Assembly (NCBI RefSeq): GCF_023008545.1
Contig: NZ_CP095397.1
Coordinates: 2,418,001 to 2,482,000 of the forward strand
Reading direction: 5' to 3'
DNA: 64,000 nucleotides
Source: Natribaculum luteum
GTDB taxonomy: Archaea; Halobacteriota; Halobacteria; Halobacteriales; Natrialbaceae
The translations under genes were made by a program, and so were the position numbers. The notes beneath the pieces were generated by a model, which saw only the letters and a program-made list of their open reading frames with translations, was not told where the DNA came from and did no database searches. Every line of letters starts with the position of its first letter. The stretch's first letter is position 1. Positions 40,802-50,180 of the stretch are shown piece by piece.

Positions 40802-42453
40802 GTACGGAACTCGAGCGAGCAGTAACGGAGACGGTAACCGAAGAACAGCTCGAGGCGCTGGTCGGCGATCGCGCGCTCGCGCGTGACGATCACAAGAATG
40901 CGCCTGGCTTCGTCGTCCGTCCCGACGACGTCCAGGACGTCCTCTTCGACCTGCGCGACGAGGCGGGATTCGACCATCTCTCGTGTGTGACCGCCCAGCA
41001 GTACGAGGATCGGTACGAGTCGATCTACCACTTAAAGAAGTACGCCGATCCGACCCAGGAAGTGAGCATCGTCGTTCCCACGTCGGTCGACGATCCCGTC
41101 AGCCAGACGGCAGAGCCGGTCTTCCGGTCGGCCGACTGGGCCGAACGCGAGGCGTTCGACCTCGTCGGGATCGACTACGAGGGCCACCCCGACCCGCGTC
41201 GGATCCTCTTGCCGGAGACGTGGCAGGGCCACCCCCTCAGCCTCGACTACGATCAGGAGAAACCCCAGATCGTCACGCTCACCGAACACGCGAACCCGAT
41301 CCAGCCCGACCACCGGGACGACGAGTCGGACACGATGTTTCTCAACATCGGTCCACACCACCCGGCGACCCACGGCGTGCTCCACGTCAAGACGGTGCTG
41401 GACGGCGAAACCGTCGCCGACGTCGATCCCGACATCGGCTATCTGCACCGCAGTGAGGAGCAGATGTGCCAGCAGGGCACCTACCGTCACCAGATCATGC
41501 CCTACCCGGACCGGTGGGACTACGTCTCGGCCGGCATCTTAAACGAGTGGGCCTACGCCCGTACCGCCGAGGATCTCGCCGACCTCGAGGTGCCCGAGTA
41601 CGCACAGGTCATCCGGACGATGAGCGCGGAACTGTCCCGGATCGCCTCGCACATGCTGGCGCTCGGGACGTTCGCACTCGACGTCTACGGGGACTTCACG
41701 GCGATCTTCCAGTACGCGTTCCGCGACCGGGAGGTCGTCCAGGACATTTTGGAGGACCTCACCGGCCAGCGGCTGATGTTCAACTACCTTCGGCTGGGTG
41801 GCGTGGCGTGGGACCTGCCCGAGCCCCGCGAGGAGTTCTTCGCGAAGGTCCGGGACTTCCTCGACGACCTCCCGGCGAAAGTCGCGGAGTACAACGACCT
41901 CGTCACGTCGAACGAGATCTTCCAGATTCGGTGTGTCGACACCGGGATCTTAGAGCCCGAGGTCGCGAAACAGTACGGCTGTACCGGGCCCGTCGCTCGC
42001 GGCTCCGGGATCGACTACGACCTCCGGCGGGACGACCCCTACGGCTACTATCCGAACCTCGAGTGGAACGTCGTCACCGAGGACGGCTGTGACAACTACA
42101 GCCGCGTGCTCGTCCGGATGCAGGAAGTCGAGGAGTCTGCGAAGATCATCGAGCAGTGTATCGACCTGCTCGAGGAGTGGCCCGAGGACGAACGCAATAT
42201 TCAGAGCAACGTTCCCCGGACGCTCAAGCCGGACGCCGACACCGAGACCTACCGCGCCGTCGAGGCCGCGAAGGGCGAACTCGGGATCTACATCCGGTCT
42301 GACGGAACGGACAAGCCGGGTCGATTCAAGATCCGCAGTCCGAGTTTCCACAACCTCTCGGCACTCGAGGAGATGACGAAAGGCGAGTATATCCCCGACC
42401 TGGTCGCGTCGCTTGGCAGCCTCGACATCGTTCTCGGGGAGGTGGATCGGTAA
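40798..42453 (+). CDS. nuoCD: NADH-quinone oxidoreductase-type subunit CD (fused)
   Basis: 551 residues. Residues 1 to about 175 are subunit C ([17 protein letters not shown]); subunit D begins near Met180 with [11 protein letters not shown], the quinone-site His motif. Fusion of C and D is common in bacteria and haloarchaea. Subunit D lacks the NiFe cysteines of hydrogenases, as expected for complex I. It overlaps nuoB by 4 bp and nuoH by 1 bp. Confidence 0.96.
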   Translation: MSTELERAVTETVTEEQLEALVGDRALARDDHKNAPGFVVRPDDVQDVLFDLRDEAGFDHLSCVTAQQYEDRYESIYHLKKYADPTQEVSIVVPTSVDDPVSQTAEPVFRSADWAEREAFDLVGIDYEGHPDPRRILLPETWQGHPLSLDYDQEKPQIVTLTEHANPIQPDHRDDESDTMFLNIGPHHPATHGVLHVKTVLDGETVADVDPDIGYLHRSEEQMCQQGTYRHQIMPYPDRWDYVSAGILNEWAYARTAEDLADLEVPEYAQVIRTMSAELSRIASHMLALGTFALDVYGDFTAIFQYAFRDREVVQDILEDLTGQRLMFNYLRLGGVAWDLPEPREEFFAKVRDFLDDLPAKVAEYNDLVTSNEIFQIRCVDTGILEPEVAKQYGCTGPVARGSGIDYDLRRDDPYGYYPNLEWNVVTEDGCDNYSRVLVRMQEVEESAKIIEQCIDLLEEWPEDERNIQSNVPRTLKPDADTETYRAVEAAKGELGIYIRSDGTDKPGRFKIRSPSFHNLSALEEMTKGEYIPDLVASLGSLDIVLGEVDR

Positions 42454-43526
42454 TGCTGGCGCCGCTGCAAAACGGCGACACGTACCTGTTCCCCGAACGG
42501 ATCGCCGACCTCACCGGGTTGAGCGAGTACGGCACTGCCGGCGACCTGGTCGCGGCGTTCATCGCCGCGTTCATCGTCGGCAACCTGATGCTCGCGATGA
42601 CCGGGGTCGCCGGGCCGTGGGCGAAACGGAAGATCACGGCAGCGTTCACGGACCGGATCGCGGTCAACCGCGTCGGGCCGTTCGGCCTACTGATCATCGT
42701 CGCCGACGCCGTCCGGCTACTCTCGAAGGAGAACATTATCCCCGAGAACGCAGACCGGCCGGCCTACGACCTCGCGCCGATCGTCGTCGCGGGGTCGGCG
42801 ATGCTCGGATTCGCCGTCATCCCGATGGGGTCGGGCGTGCAACTCGCCGATCCAGAAGTCGGCCTGGCGTACGTCTTTGCCGTCGCCGGCATCGCGAGCA
42901 TCGGCCTGGTGATGGCCGGCTACGCATCCTCGAACAAGTACTCGCTGCTCGGCGGTCTCCGGGCGGTCGCACAGAACGTCGCCTACGAGATCCCGCTCGT
43001 CGTGACCGGGATGTCCGTGGTCATCTTCGCGGGCTCGCTGCAGATGAGTACCATCGTCGAGGCGCAGGCCGAGCCGCTGTTTACCGTCGCCGGCGTCGCC
43101 ATCCCATCGTGGTACGCACTCATCAACCCGTTCGCGTTCGTGCTGTTCATCGTGGCCAACCTCGCCGAGGTCGGGCGGAACCCGTTCGACATTCCCGAGG
43201 CGCCAACCGAGATCGTCGCCGGGTATCAGACGGAGTACTCGAGCGTCTACTTCGTCCTGATCTACCTCGGTGAGTTCCTGCACATCTTCCTCGGCGGTGC
43301 GATCATCGCGACGATCTTCCTCGGTGGACCCGCCGGCCCGGTGTTGCCGGGCATCGTCTGGTTCATCATCAAGATCTGGGCGGTGTTCTTGCTTACCCAG
43401 TGGTTCCGCTCTGCGGTGCCGCGGGTGCGGATCGACCAACTCATCGAAATCGGCTGGAAGGGGATGCTCGTCCTCGCCTTTGCGAACTTCGTGCTCACCG
43501 CAATCATCGTGGGGCTGATAGCATGA
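42453..43526 (+). CDS. nuoH: NADH-quinone oxidoreductase-type subunit H
   Basis: 357 residues with about eight TM helices. The conserved loops Glu-Asn-Ile-Ile-Pro-Glu-Asn-Ala-Asp-Arg and Asn-Pro-Phe-Asp-Ile-Pro-Glu-Ala-Pro-Thr-Glu-Ile-Val-Ala-Gly-Tyr form the quinone-access region. This membrane subunit couples quinone reduction to ion movement. It overlaps nuoCD by 1 bp and nuoI by 4 bp. Confidence 0.96.
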   Translation: MLAPLQNGDTYLFPERIADLTGLSEYGTAGDLVAAFIAAFIVGNLMLAMTGVAGPWAKRKITAAFTDRIAVNRVGPFGLLIIVADAVRLLSKENIIPENADRPAYDLAPIVVAGSAMLGFAVIPMGSGVQLADPEVGLAYVFAVAGIASIGLVMAGYASSNKYSLLGGLRAVAQNVAYEIPLVVTGMSVVIFAGSLQMSTIVEAQAEPLFTVAGVAIPSWYALINPFAFVLFIVANLAEVGRNPFDIPEAPTEIVAGYQTEYSSVYFVLIYLGEFLHIFLGGAIIATIFLGGPAGPVLPGIVWFIIKIWAVFLLTQWFRSAVPRVRIDQLIEIGWKGMLVLAFANFVLTAIIVGLIA

Positions 43527-43984
43527 TCGGAATACTCAAATCGATGGCAACGACGATGAAACACGCGCTGGACGGCAACACGTTCACCGTCGAGTACCCG
43601 GAGACGACGCCGGACGTCTCGCCGCGGTTCCGCGGCGTCCACAAGTTCAGCCAGGAGCGGTGTATCTGGTGTCGCCAGTGTGAGAACGTCTGTCCGAACG
43701 ACACGATCCAGATCGTCACCGACGACCAGCGACAGGGCGAACAGTACAACCTCCACATCGGACAGTGTGTCTACTGTCGGCTCTGTGAGGAAGTCTGTCC
43801 CGTCGACGCCATCCTGCTCACCCAGAACTTCGAGTTCACGGCTGACACGAAACACGACTTCGTGTACAACAAAGAGCAGCTGAAGGCAGTACCGTGGTAC
43901 AAGGACATCGACCCGCTCGAGTCGCGCGAACCCGACAGGGGTGCGTGGATCGGCGAGGGCGAGGGAGAGGTCGATTACCAGTAA
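43523..43984 (+). CDS. nuoI: NADH-quinone oxidoreductase-type subunit I (2x[4Fe-4S])
   Basis: 153 residues. Two complete Cys-x2-Cys-x2-Cys-x3-Cys-Pro motifs at Cys47/50/53/57 and Cys82/85/88/92 bind clusters N6a and N6b. It passes electrons to subunit B. A 59 bp gap separates it from the first J gene, the largest gap in the operon. Confidence 0.96.
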   Translation: MIGILKSMATTMKHALDGNTFTVEYPETTPDVSPRFRGVHKFSQERCIWCRQCENVCPNDTIQIVTDDQRQGEQYNLHIGQCVYCRLCEEVCPVDAILLTQNFEFTADTKHDFVYNKEQLKAVPWYKDIDPLESREPDRGAWIGEGEGEVDYQ

Positions 43985-44043
43985 ATCGGGCTGCCCGTCC
44001 CGTCTCGAAATCTACAAAGGGCATACCCAACCAGATCAAACCA

Positions 44044-44310
44044 ATGACATACGAGCTGATCGCGTTCGCGCTGTTCGCGGTGGTGACGCTGGGCAGTGCG
44101 ATCGGCGTCGTGCTCATGCAGGATCCGTGGCACTCCGCGCTCCTGCTGGGTGTGGCGCTTTTGAGCGTCGCGGTCTACTACGTGATGCTGGCGGCTGAGT
44201 TCGTCGCCGTCATGCAGGTCCTCGTCTACGTGGGCGGGGTCCTCGTTCTCATCGCGTTCGCCGTGATGCTCACGCAACGTAACGAATCCGAAGAGGTGGC
44301 ACAGACATGA
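44044..44310 (+). CDS. nuoJ1: NADH-quinone oxidoreductase-type subunit J, N-terminal part
   Basis: 88 residues with three TM helices; Val-Leu-Met-Gln-Asp-Pro-Trp-His-Ser-Ala-Leu and Ala-Glu-Phe-Val-Ala-Val-Met-Gln-Val-Leu-Val-Tyr-Val-Gly-Gly are the conserved J motifs. In haloarchaea subunit J is split into two genes; this is the first half, overlapping the second by 4 bp. Confidence 0.92.
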   Translation: MTYELIAFALFAVVTLGSAIGVVLMQDPWHSALLLGVALLSVAVYYVMLAAEFVAVMQVLVYVGGVLVLIAFAVMLTQRNESEEVAQT

Positions 44311-44705
44311 CGACAGGACCCAGGTTACGACTCGGAAAGACGCTGGTTCCCGGCGTACTCGCCGTTGCACTGTTCGCGGTGATGGCGGCGATCGTCCTGA
44401 ACACGCCGTTCGAATCGACGATGGCGGGTTATCCAGGCGACGTAAGCATCATATCGGAGATCGGATACGCGATGTTCGACATGACGGCGTTGCAGTCGAC
44501 CGAAGGAGCGATCGGCGAGACCGAGCCGTTCCTCGCTGCGTTCCTGCTCGCCGCGGTCGTCCTCGACGCCGCACTCGACGCCTCGCTCGTGCTCGCAAAG
44601 CGCGAGGAGGAAGGCGAGGCGGTCACGGCGCTGACGAGCACCGAATCCTCGAGTGGCGCGACCGAGGCAAGCGGCGTCGCGGCAGACGGGGGTGAGAGGC
44701 AGTGA
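44307..44705 (+). CDS. nuoJ2: NADH-quinone oxidoreductase-type subunit J, C-terminal part
   Basis: 132 residues with two TM helices (about 12-32 and 76-97) separated by a polar loop that contains Ile-Gly-Tyr-Ala-Met-Phe, and a Ser/Thr/Glu-rich tail. This corresponds to the last two helices of subunit J. Sequence identity in this part is normally low, so the call rests mainly on its position between J1 and K and on the helix count. It overlaps both neighbours by 4 bp. Confidence 0.85.
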   Translation: MTTGPRLRLGKTLVPGVLAVALFAVMAAIVLNTPFESTMAGYPGDVSIISEIGYAMFDMTALQSTEGAIGETEPFLAAFLLAAVVLDAALDASLVLAKREEEGEAVTALTSTESSSGATEASGVAADGGERQ

Positions 44706-45007
44706 GCGTCCCCGTCGATTACTACGTGCTGTTGTCGATGGCCCTCTTCTGCATCGGGCTGTTCGGTATCCTGACGCGGCGTAACGCACTGATGTTCCTG
44801 ATGTCCGTCGAGATCATGCTGAACGCGGCGAACGTCAACCTGATCGCGTTCGCGTTCTATCACGGCAACCTCACCGGCCAGGTGTTCGCGCTGTTTACGA
44901 TGGCGCTGGCCGCCGCCGAGGTCGCCGTGGGGCTCGGGATCATCCTGGTGTTGTACCGTAACTTCCGCGACGTCGACGTGACAGTGCCGTCGGCAATGAG
45001 GTGGTAA
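44702..45007 (+). CDS. nuoK: NADH-quinone oxidoreductase-type subunit K
   Basis: 101 residues from GTG, three TM helices. The intramembrane Glu residues are in Ser-Val-Glu-Ile-Met-Leu-Asn-Ala-Ala-Asn and Ala-Ala-Ala-Glu-Val-Ala-Val-Gly-Leu, which are essential for proton transfer in the family. Overlaps nuoJ2 by 4 bp. Confidence 0.95.
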   Translation: MSVPVDYYVLLSMALFCIGLFGILTRRNALMFLMSVEIMLNAANVNLIAFAFYHGNLTGQVFALFTMALAAAEVAVGLGIILVLYRNFRDVDVTVPSAMRW

Positions 45008-45011
45008 ATAG

Positions 45012-47024
45012 ATGGCAACCGCATTCGAATTCGCACCGGCGATCGCGTTGTTCCCGCTCGCGGCGTTCGTCATCGCGCTGGTCTTCGGCGACTACATGCC
45101 GAAGAAGGGCGCGTTCGCAGGCATCTTCGCGACGGCAGGGTCGTTACTGCTCTCGCTGTGGGTGTTAGTGACCGTCGCGGGTGGTGAAGTGTACGACGAA
45201 CAGCTCTACCAGTGGGCGGTCGGCGACCAGATCGGGTTCCACTTCGGTATCCTGCTCGATCCGCTGTCGGCGCTGATGCTCGTGATCGTCTCGCTGATCG
45301 CGTTGCTCGTCCACATCTTCAGCCTCGGGTACATGAACGCCGAAGGCGAGACCGGCCTGCGGCGATACTACGCCGAACTCGGGCTGTTCACCTTCAGCAT
45401 GCTCGCGTTCGTCTTCGCGGACAACCTGCTGATGGCGTTTATGTTCTTCGAGCTCGTGGGGCTGTGTTCGTACCTGCTGATCGGCTTCTGGTTCCGCACG
45501 GAATCGGCTCCCTCGGCCGCGAAGAAGGCGTTCCTGGTCACCCGCTTCGGTGACTACTTCTTCCTCGTCGGCGTCGTCGCCATCGCGGCGACGTTCGGGA
45601 CGCTCTCGTTCGCCGGAACCGAGTCGTTCCCCACGGCGGCCGAAGCCGCGATCGACAACGGCGAAACGCTGTTCGGCTTCGACGCCGAGACCTGGGTGAC
45701 GATCACCGGCCTGCTCGTCCTCGGTGGCGTCATCGGCAAGTCCGCGCAGTTCCCGCTGCACACCTGGCTGCCCGACGCGATGGAGGGTCCGACCACCGTC
45801 TCCGCGCTCATTCACGCGGCGACGATGGTCGCAGCCGGTGTCTACCTGGTCGCCCGGATGTTCGGCTTCTACGCCCAGTCGCCGACGGCGCTGTCGATCA
45901 TCGCCTTCGTCGGCGGCTTCACGGCGCTGTTTGCCGCGACGATGGGCGTCGTCAAAGACGACATCAAGCAGGTGCTCGCGTACTCGACGATCAGCCAGTA
46001 CGGCTACATGATGCTGGGACTGGGTGTCGGCGGCTACGTCGCAGGCGTCTTCCACCTCATGAACCACGCCTTCTTCAAGGCACTCCTGTTCCTCGGTGCC
46101 GGTGCCGTTATCATCCTGATGCACCACGAACAGGACATGTGGAAGATGGGCGGCCTGAAAGACAAGGCTCCCGTCGCCTACTACACGTTCCTCTCGGGTG
46201 CACTCGCGCTCGCGGGAATCGTCCCGTTCTCGGGCTTCTGGTCCAAAGACGAGGTGCTGTTCGACGCGCTCATCGTCGGCCTCGAGCAACCACTCTTCCT
46301 CGCGGCCTACGCGATGGGGCTGATCGGCGTGTTCTTCACCGGCTTCTACACCTTCCGGATGGTGTTTCTCACCTTCCACGGTGAGCCGCGAACCGACGCC
46401 GCCAGAGATCCCCACCCGATCGGCTGGAGCGTCAAGGTACCGCTGATCGTCCTCGGCGTCCTCGCGCTGGTCGCGGGCGTCGTGAACCTCGCGCCGATCG
46501 GCAAACTCACCGGCGCCGATATCACCTTCCTCGAGTTCTGGCTCGACGGCGAGTACGGTGCGGTCGAAGGACTGACCTACCACGCCTACCACGAGGCGGT
46601 GCCGTTCGCCGAGGGCTACATCGGCACCGAGACGGTGACGATGCTCGCCGGCGCTGGACTTTCGCTCGGACTGGCGCTCGCCGGAGCTGGGCTGGCCTAC
46701 TCGCTGTACAACGTCCCGGAGCCGGTACCCCACACGGAGAAGCTAGGACCGGTCCGGACGCTCCTGCGTAGCAACTACTACCAGGACGAGTACCAGGTCT
46801 GGCTCGCCGAAGGGCTCACGCTGCCGCTGTCTCGAGCCGCAGACCGGTTCGATCAGGGCGTCATCGACGGCGTCGTCAACGGCGTCTCGAGCGTGAGCCT
46901 GTTCGGAAGTGGCTGGATCAAACGGATCCAGACCGGCGTCGTGACGAACTACGCGGCGCTGCTGGTGCTTGGATTCATCGTATTACTCGTAGTTCTCGGT
47001 CTCCACGGAGGGTGGTTCGCATGA
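45012..47024 (+). CDS. nuoL: NADH-quinone oxidoreductase-type subunit L
   Basis: 670 residues, antiporter-like membrane subunit with about 16 TM helices. Conserved proton-channel segments are Phe-Phe-Glu-Leu-Val-Gly-Leu-Cys-Ser-Tyr-Leu, Gly-Lys-Ser-Ala-Gln-Phe-Pro-Leu-His-Thr-Trp-Leu-Pro-Asp-Ala-Met-Glu-Gly-Pro-Thr and Lys-Gln-Val-Leu-Ala-Tyr-Ser-Thr. The C-terminal part would form the long lateral helix. Overlaps nuoM by 4 bp. Confidence 0.96.
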   Translation: MATAFEFAPAIALFPLAAFVIALVFGDYMPKKGAFAGIFATAGSLLLSLWVLVTVAGGEVYDEQLYQWAVGDQIGFHFGILLDPLSALMLVIVSLIALLVHIFSLGYMNAEGETGLRRYYAELGLFTFSMLAFVFADNLLMAFMFFELVGLCSYLLIGFWFRTESAPSAAKKAFLVTRFGDYFFLVGVVAIAATFGTLSFAGTESFPTAAEAAIDNGETLFGFDAETWVTITGLLVLGGVIGKSAQFPLHTWLPDAMEGPTTVSALIHAATMVAAGVYLVARMFGFYAQSPTALSIIAFVGGFTALFAATMGVVKDDIKQVLAYSTISQYGYMMLGLGVGGYVAGVFHLMNHAFFKALLFLGAGAVIILMHHEQDMWKMGGLKDKAPVAYYTFLSGALALAGIVPFSGFWSKDEVLFDALIVGLEQPLFLAAYAMGLIGVFFTGFYTFRMVFLTFHGEPRTDAARDPHPIGWSVKVPLIVLGVLALVAGVVNLAPIGKLTGADITFLEFWLDGEYGAVEGLTYHAYHEAVPFAEGYIGTETVTMLAGAGLSLGLALAGAGLAYSLYNVPEPVPHTEKLGPVRTLLRSNYYQDEYQVWLAEGLTLPLSRAADRFDQGVIDGVVNGVSSVSLFGSGWIKRIQTGVVTNYAALLVLGFIVLLVVLGLHGGWFA

Positions 47025-48550
47025 TGATCGAAACGCTCATCGCGGTCGCACTGGTCGGTGCGCTGCTCACGTTCGTCGCACCGAATAAGGTCGCAGGAAA
47101 ACTCGCGTTCGCCATCAGTCTGATTCCGGCGGCGCTGTCCCTGTGGATGTTCACCGCGTTCGACGGCAGTGGTAACGCCTTGCTCGACGGCCAACTCGCC
47201 TTCGAGTCCCAGATGGAGTGGATCCAGCTGGGAGAGTACTCGATTAGCTGGTTCGTCGGTCTCGACGGGATCAGCCTCCCGCTCGTCGTCCTGACGACGG
47301 TGCTGATCACGCTCGCGATCGTGAGTTCCTGGACACCGATCGACGACCGGCAGTCCCAGTTCTACGGGCTCCTGTTGTTCATCGAGGCGAATCTGATCGG
47401 CGTCTTCGCGGCGCTCGATTTCTTCCTCTGGTTCGTCTTCTGGGAGGCCGTCCTCATCCCGATGTACCTGCTGATCGGCGTCTGGGGCGGCCCGCGCCGG
47501 AAGTACGCCGCGATCAAGTTCTTCGTCTACACGAACGTGGCGTCGCTCGTGATGTTCGTCGCGTTCATCTCGCTCGTGTTCGGACTCGGTGACTCGGTGA
47601 CGAGTTTCGCTCTGCCAGAGATCGCAGCGGCGATGCTCGAGGGTGGCCCCGGTTCGTTCGCCGGTATCGCGGGCAGTACGCTCGCCGCCGCCGTCTTCAT
47701 CGCGATGTTCCTCGGGTTCGCGGTGAAGGTCCCGGTCGTTCCGTTCCACACCTGGCTGCCGGACGCACACGTTGAGGCACCGACCCCCGCGTCGGTGCTG
47801 CTGGCCGGCGTCCTGCTGAAGATGGGGACGTACGCCCTGCTCCGGTTCAACTTCACGATGTTCCCGGACCAGGTCGAGGCGTTCGCGATCCCTATCGCCG
47901 CACTCGCCGTCATCAGCGTCATCTACGGCGCGATGCTGGCGCTCGCACAGACCGACCTCAAACGGATCGTCGCGTACTCGTCGGTCTCGTCGATGGGTTA
48001 CGTCATCCTGGGTCTCGTCGCGTACACCCAGTTTGGCGTCGGTGGCGCGACGTTCCAGATGGTCTCACACGGTCTCATCTCGGGACTGATGTTCATGGCC
48101 GTCGGCGTCATCTACAACGCCACGCACACCCGGATGGTGACGGACATGTCCGGGATGGCAGACCGGATGCCGATCGCCGTCGGCGTTCTCATCGCCGGCG
48201 CGTTCGGCTACATGGGCCTGCCGCTAATGTCCGGCTTCGCGGCGGAGTACTTCATCTTCTTCGGAGCCTTCGGTTCCGAGATGCTCGAGTACGCCCCCGC
48301 GTTCACCGCACTGGCGATGTTCGGCATCGTCATCGTCGCGGGCTACCTGCTGTTTGCGATGCAGCGGACGCTGTTCGGTCCGTATCGCCTCGAAACCGAC
48401 TACGACGTGGGCCGTGCACCGCTTCACGACGTCGCACCGATGTTCGTGTTGCTGGCGCTGATCATCGCGCTTGGCGTGGCTCCCGAACTGATCTTCGACA
48501 TGATTAAAGACGCAGTGGATCCGATCCTCGCGCTCGGAGGTGGTGCGTGA
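47021..48550 (+). CDS. nuoM: NADH-quinone oxidoreductase-type subunit M
   Basis: 509 residues, antiporter-like subunit with about 14 TM helices. Motifs are Phe-Trp-Glu-Ala-Val-Leu-Ile-Pro-Met-Tyr-Leu-Leu-Ile-Gly, Lys-Val-Pro-Val-Val-Pro-Phe-His-Thr-Trp-Leu-Pro-Asp-Ala-His-Val-Glu-Ala-Pro-Thr, and Lys-Arg-Ile-Val-Ala-Tyr-Ser-Ser-Val. ATG at 47021 overlaps the nuoL stop by 4 bp, the coupling used throughout this operon. Confidence 0.96.
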   Translation: MMIETLIAVALVGALLTFVAPNKVAGKLAFAISLIPAALSLWMFTAFDGSGNALLDGQLAFESQMEWIQLGEYSISWFVGLDGISLPLVVLTTVLITLAIVSSWTPIDDRQSQFYGLLLFIEANLIGVFAALDFFLWFVFWEAVLIPMYLLIGVWGGPRRKYAAIKFFVYTNVASLVMFVAFISLVFGLGDSVTSFALPEIAAAMLEGGPGSFAGIAGSTLAAAVFIAMFLGFAVKVPVVPFHTWLPDAHVEAPTPASVLLAGVLLKMGTYALLRFNFTMFPDQVEAFAIPIAALAVISVIYGAMLALAQTDLKRIVAYSSVSSMGYVILGLVAYTQFGVGGATFQMVSHGLISGLMFMAVGVIYNATHTRMVTDMSGMADRMPIAVGVLIAGAFGYMGLPLMSGFAAEYFIFFGAFGSEMLEYAPAFTALAMFGIVIVAGYLLFAMQRTLFGPYRLETDYDVGRAPLHDVAPMFVLLALIIALGVAPELIFDMIKDAVDPILALGGGA

Positions 48551-50058
48551 TGGCGCCGCTGATCGAGCTCCACAGCTGGTCTGCGCTCGCGCCGATGCTG
48601 ATCCTGGCACTGACGGGACTGGCGCTGTTCGTCTTCGACAGCATCAACCCGCGATCGACGAACAGGTCGGCCCTCGCCGGCATCTCGACGGCCGGGGCGC
48701 TCGCTTCGCTGGGCGTCGCCGTCTGGTACATCGTCGCCGGCGTCGGCGACCCCGCTCGCCGGGGGGCGTTCGACCTCTTCGGCGGCCAGTTGATCGTCGA
48801 CCAGATGGCACTGTTCTTCATGGTCGTCGTCGCGGTCGTCACCGCAATGGTCTCGATCGCGAGCTACGACTACTTCCTCGAGCACGCCTACCAGGCCGAG
48901 TACTACTCGCTGATGTTGCTGGCTGCGACCGGCATGTCGACCATGGCGGCCGCAAACAGCCTCGTGACGGTCTTCATCGCGCTCGAGCTGGCCAGCCTGC
49001 CGTCGTTCGCGCTGGTGGCGATCCTCAAGACCAACCGCGGGAGCGTCGAGGCCGGTCTGAAGTACTTCCTGATCGGCGCGCTCTCGTCGGCGATCTTCGT
49101 CTACGGGATCAGCCTCGTCTACGGGGCGACCGGTTACATGCAACTCGACGCGATCGCCGCGAACCTCGAGGGTGCCGAAGGCTTCTCCGGCCTGCTCGGA
49201 CTCGGCGTGGTGATGCTGATCGGTGGGTTCGCCTACAAGACCGCGAGCGTCCCCTTCCACTTCTGGGCGCCGGAGGCCTACGAGGGTGCGCCCGCGCCGA
49301 TCTCGGCGTTTCTCTCGTCGGCGTCGAAAGCCGCCGGGTTCGTGATCGCGTTCCGCGTGTTCGCGACGGCGTTCCCGATCGAGACGATGGCCGGCATGGG
49401 AATCGACTGGACGCTCGCGTTCGTGATCCTCTCGATCGTCACGATGACGATCGGGAACTTCGCGGCCGCGACCCAGGAGAACGTAAAGCGGATGCTCGCG
49501 TACTCGTCGGTCGGTCACGCCGGCTACGCGCTGATCGGCCTCGCCGGGCTGACCGGGACCGGGAGCAACGACGTCGTCCTCGGTGCAGCGATGATGCACC
49601 TGCTGGTCTACGGCTTCATGAACACGGGCGCGTTCCTGTTCATCGCCCTGGCTGAGTACTGGGGCGTCGGCCGGACCTTCGAGGACTACAACGGCCTCGC
49701 GAAGCAGGCACCGATGGCCTCCGCTGCGATGACGATCTTCATGTTCAGTCTCGCCGGCATCCCGCCGTTCGGTGGCTTCTTCAGCAAGTACTTCCTGCTG
49801 ACGGGCGCGATCGACGCCGGCTTGCTCGTCGTCGCAGTCGCGCTCGTGGTCAACAGCGCGCTGTCGCTGTACTACTACTCGCGGCTGGTCAAGGCGCTGT
49901 GGATCGAAGAGCCGGTCTTGGAGCGCGACTCGCTCTCGCAGCCGACCGGTCTCTACGTGGCGATCATCTTCGCCGCCGTGATGACCGTCGTTATCCTGCC
50001 CGGCTTCGGGCCGGTCGCAGACACTGCGATCGAGGCGGCCGCAGCGGTCGTCCCCTGA
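48550..50058 (+). CDS. nuoN: NADH-quinone oxidoreductase-type subunit N
   Basis: 502 residues, antiporter-like subunit with about 14 TM helices. It has Phe-Ile-Ala-Leu-Glu-Leu-Ala-Ser-Leu-Pro-Ser, Lys-Thr-Ala-Ser-Val-Pro-Phe-His-Phe-Trp-Ala-Pro-Glu-Ala-Tyr-Glu-Gly-Ala-Pro and Lys-Arg-Met-Leu-Ala-Tyr-Ser-Ser-Val. ATG (1 bp overlap with nuoM) or the GTG one codon earlier (4 bp overlap) may be used. It is the last gene of the operon; no E, F or G genes follow, as in other haloarchaea where the electron donor to this complex is unsettled. Confidence 0.95.
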   Translation: MAPLIELHSWSALAPMLILALTGLALFVFDSINPRSTNRSALAGISTAGALASLGVAVWYIVAGVGDPARRGAFDLFGGQLIVDQMALFFMVVVAVVTAMVSIASYDYFLEHAYQAEYYSLMLLAATGMSTMAAANSLVTVFIALELASLPSFALVAILKTNRGSVEAGLKYFLIGALSSAIFVYGISLVYGATGYMQLDAIAANLEGAEGFSGLLGLGVVMLIGGFAYKTASVPFHFWAPEAYEGAPAPISAFLSSASKAAGFVIAFRVFATAFPIETMAGMGIDWTLAFVILSIVTMTIGNFAAATQENVKRMLAYSSVGHAGYALIGLAGLTGTGSNDVVLGAAMMHLLVYGFMNTGAFLFIALAEYWGVGRTFEDYNGLAKQAPMASAAMTIFMFSLAGIPPFGGFFSKYFLLTGAIDAGLLVVAVALVVNSALSLYYYSRLVKALWIEEPVLERDSLSQPTGLYVAIIFAAVMTVVILPGFGPVADTAIEAAAAVVP

Positions 50059-50180
50059 TACGGTCTGCTGTACTCTGTTTCCCGGCGCACCCACGTGGCA
50101 GGTCGCAGGTGCGCCGGAACTGACGCAGAAGAGTTCGTATAAGCCGGTAGCTTTTAACCTTCCCAGTTGCAATCCGCGAT

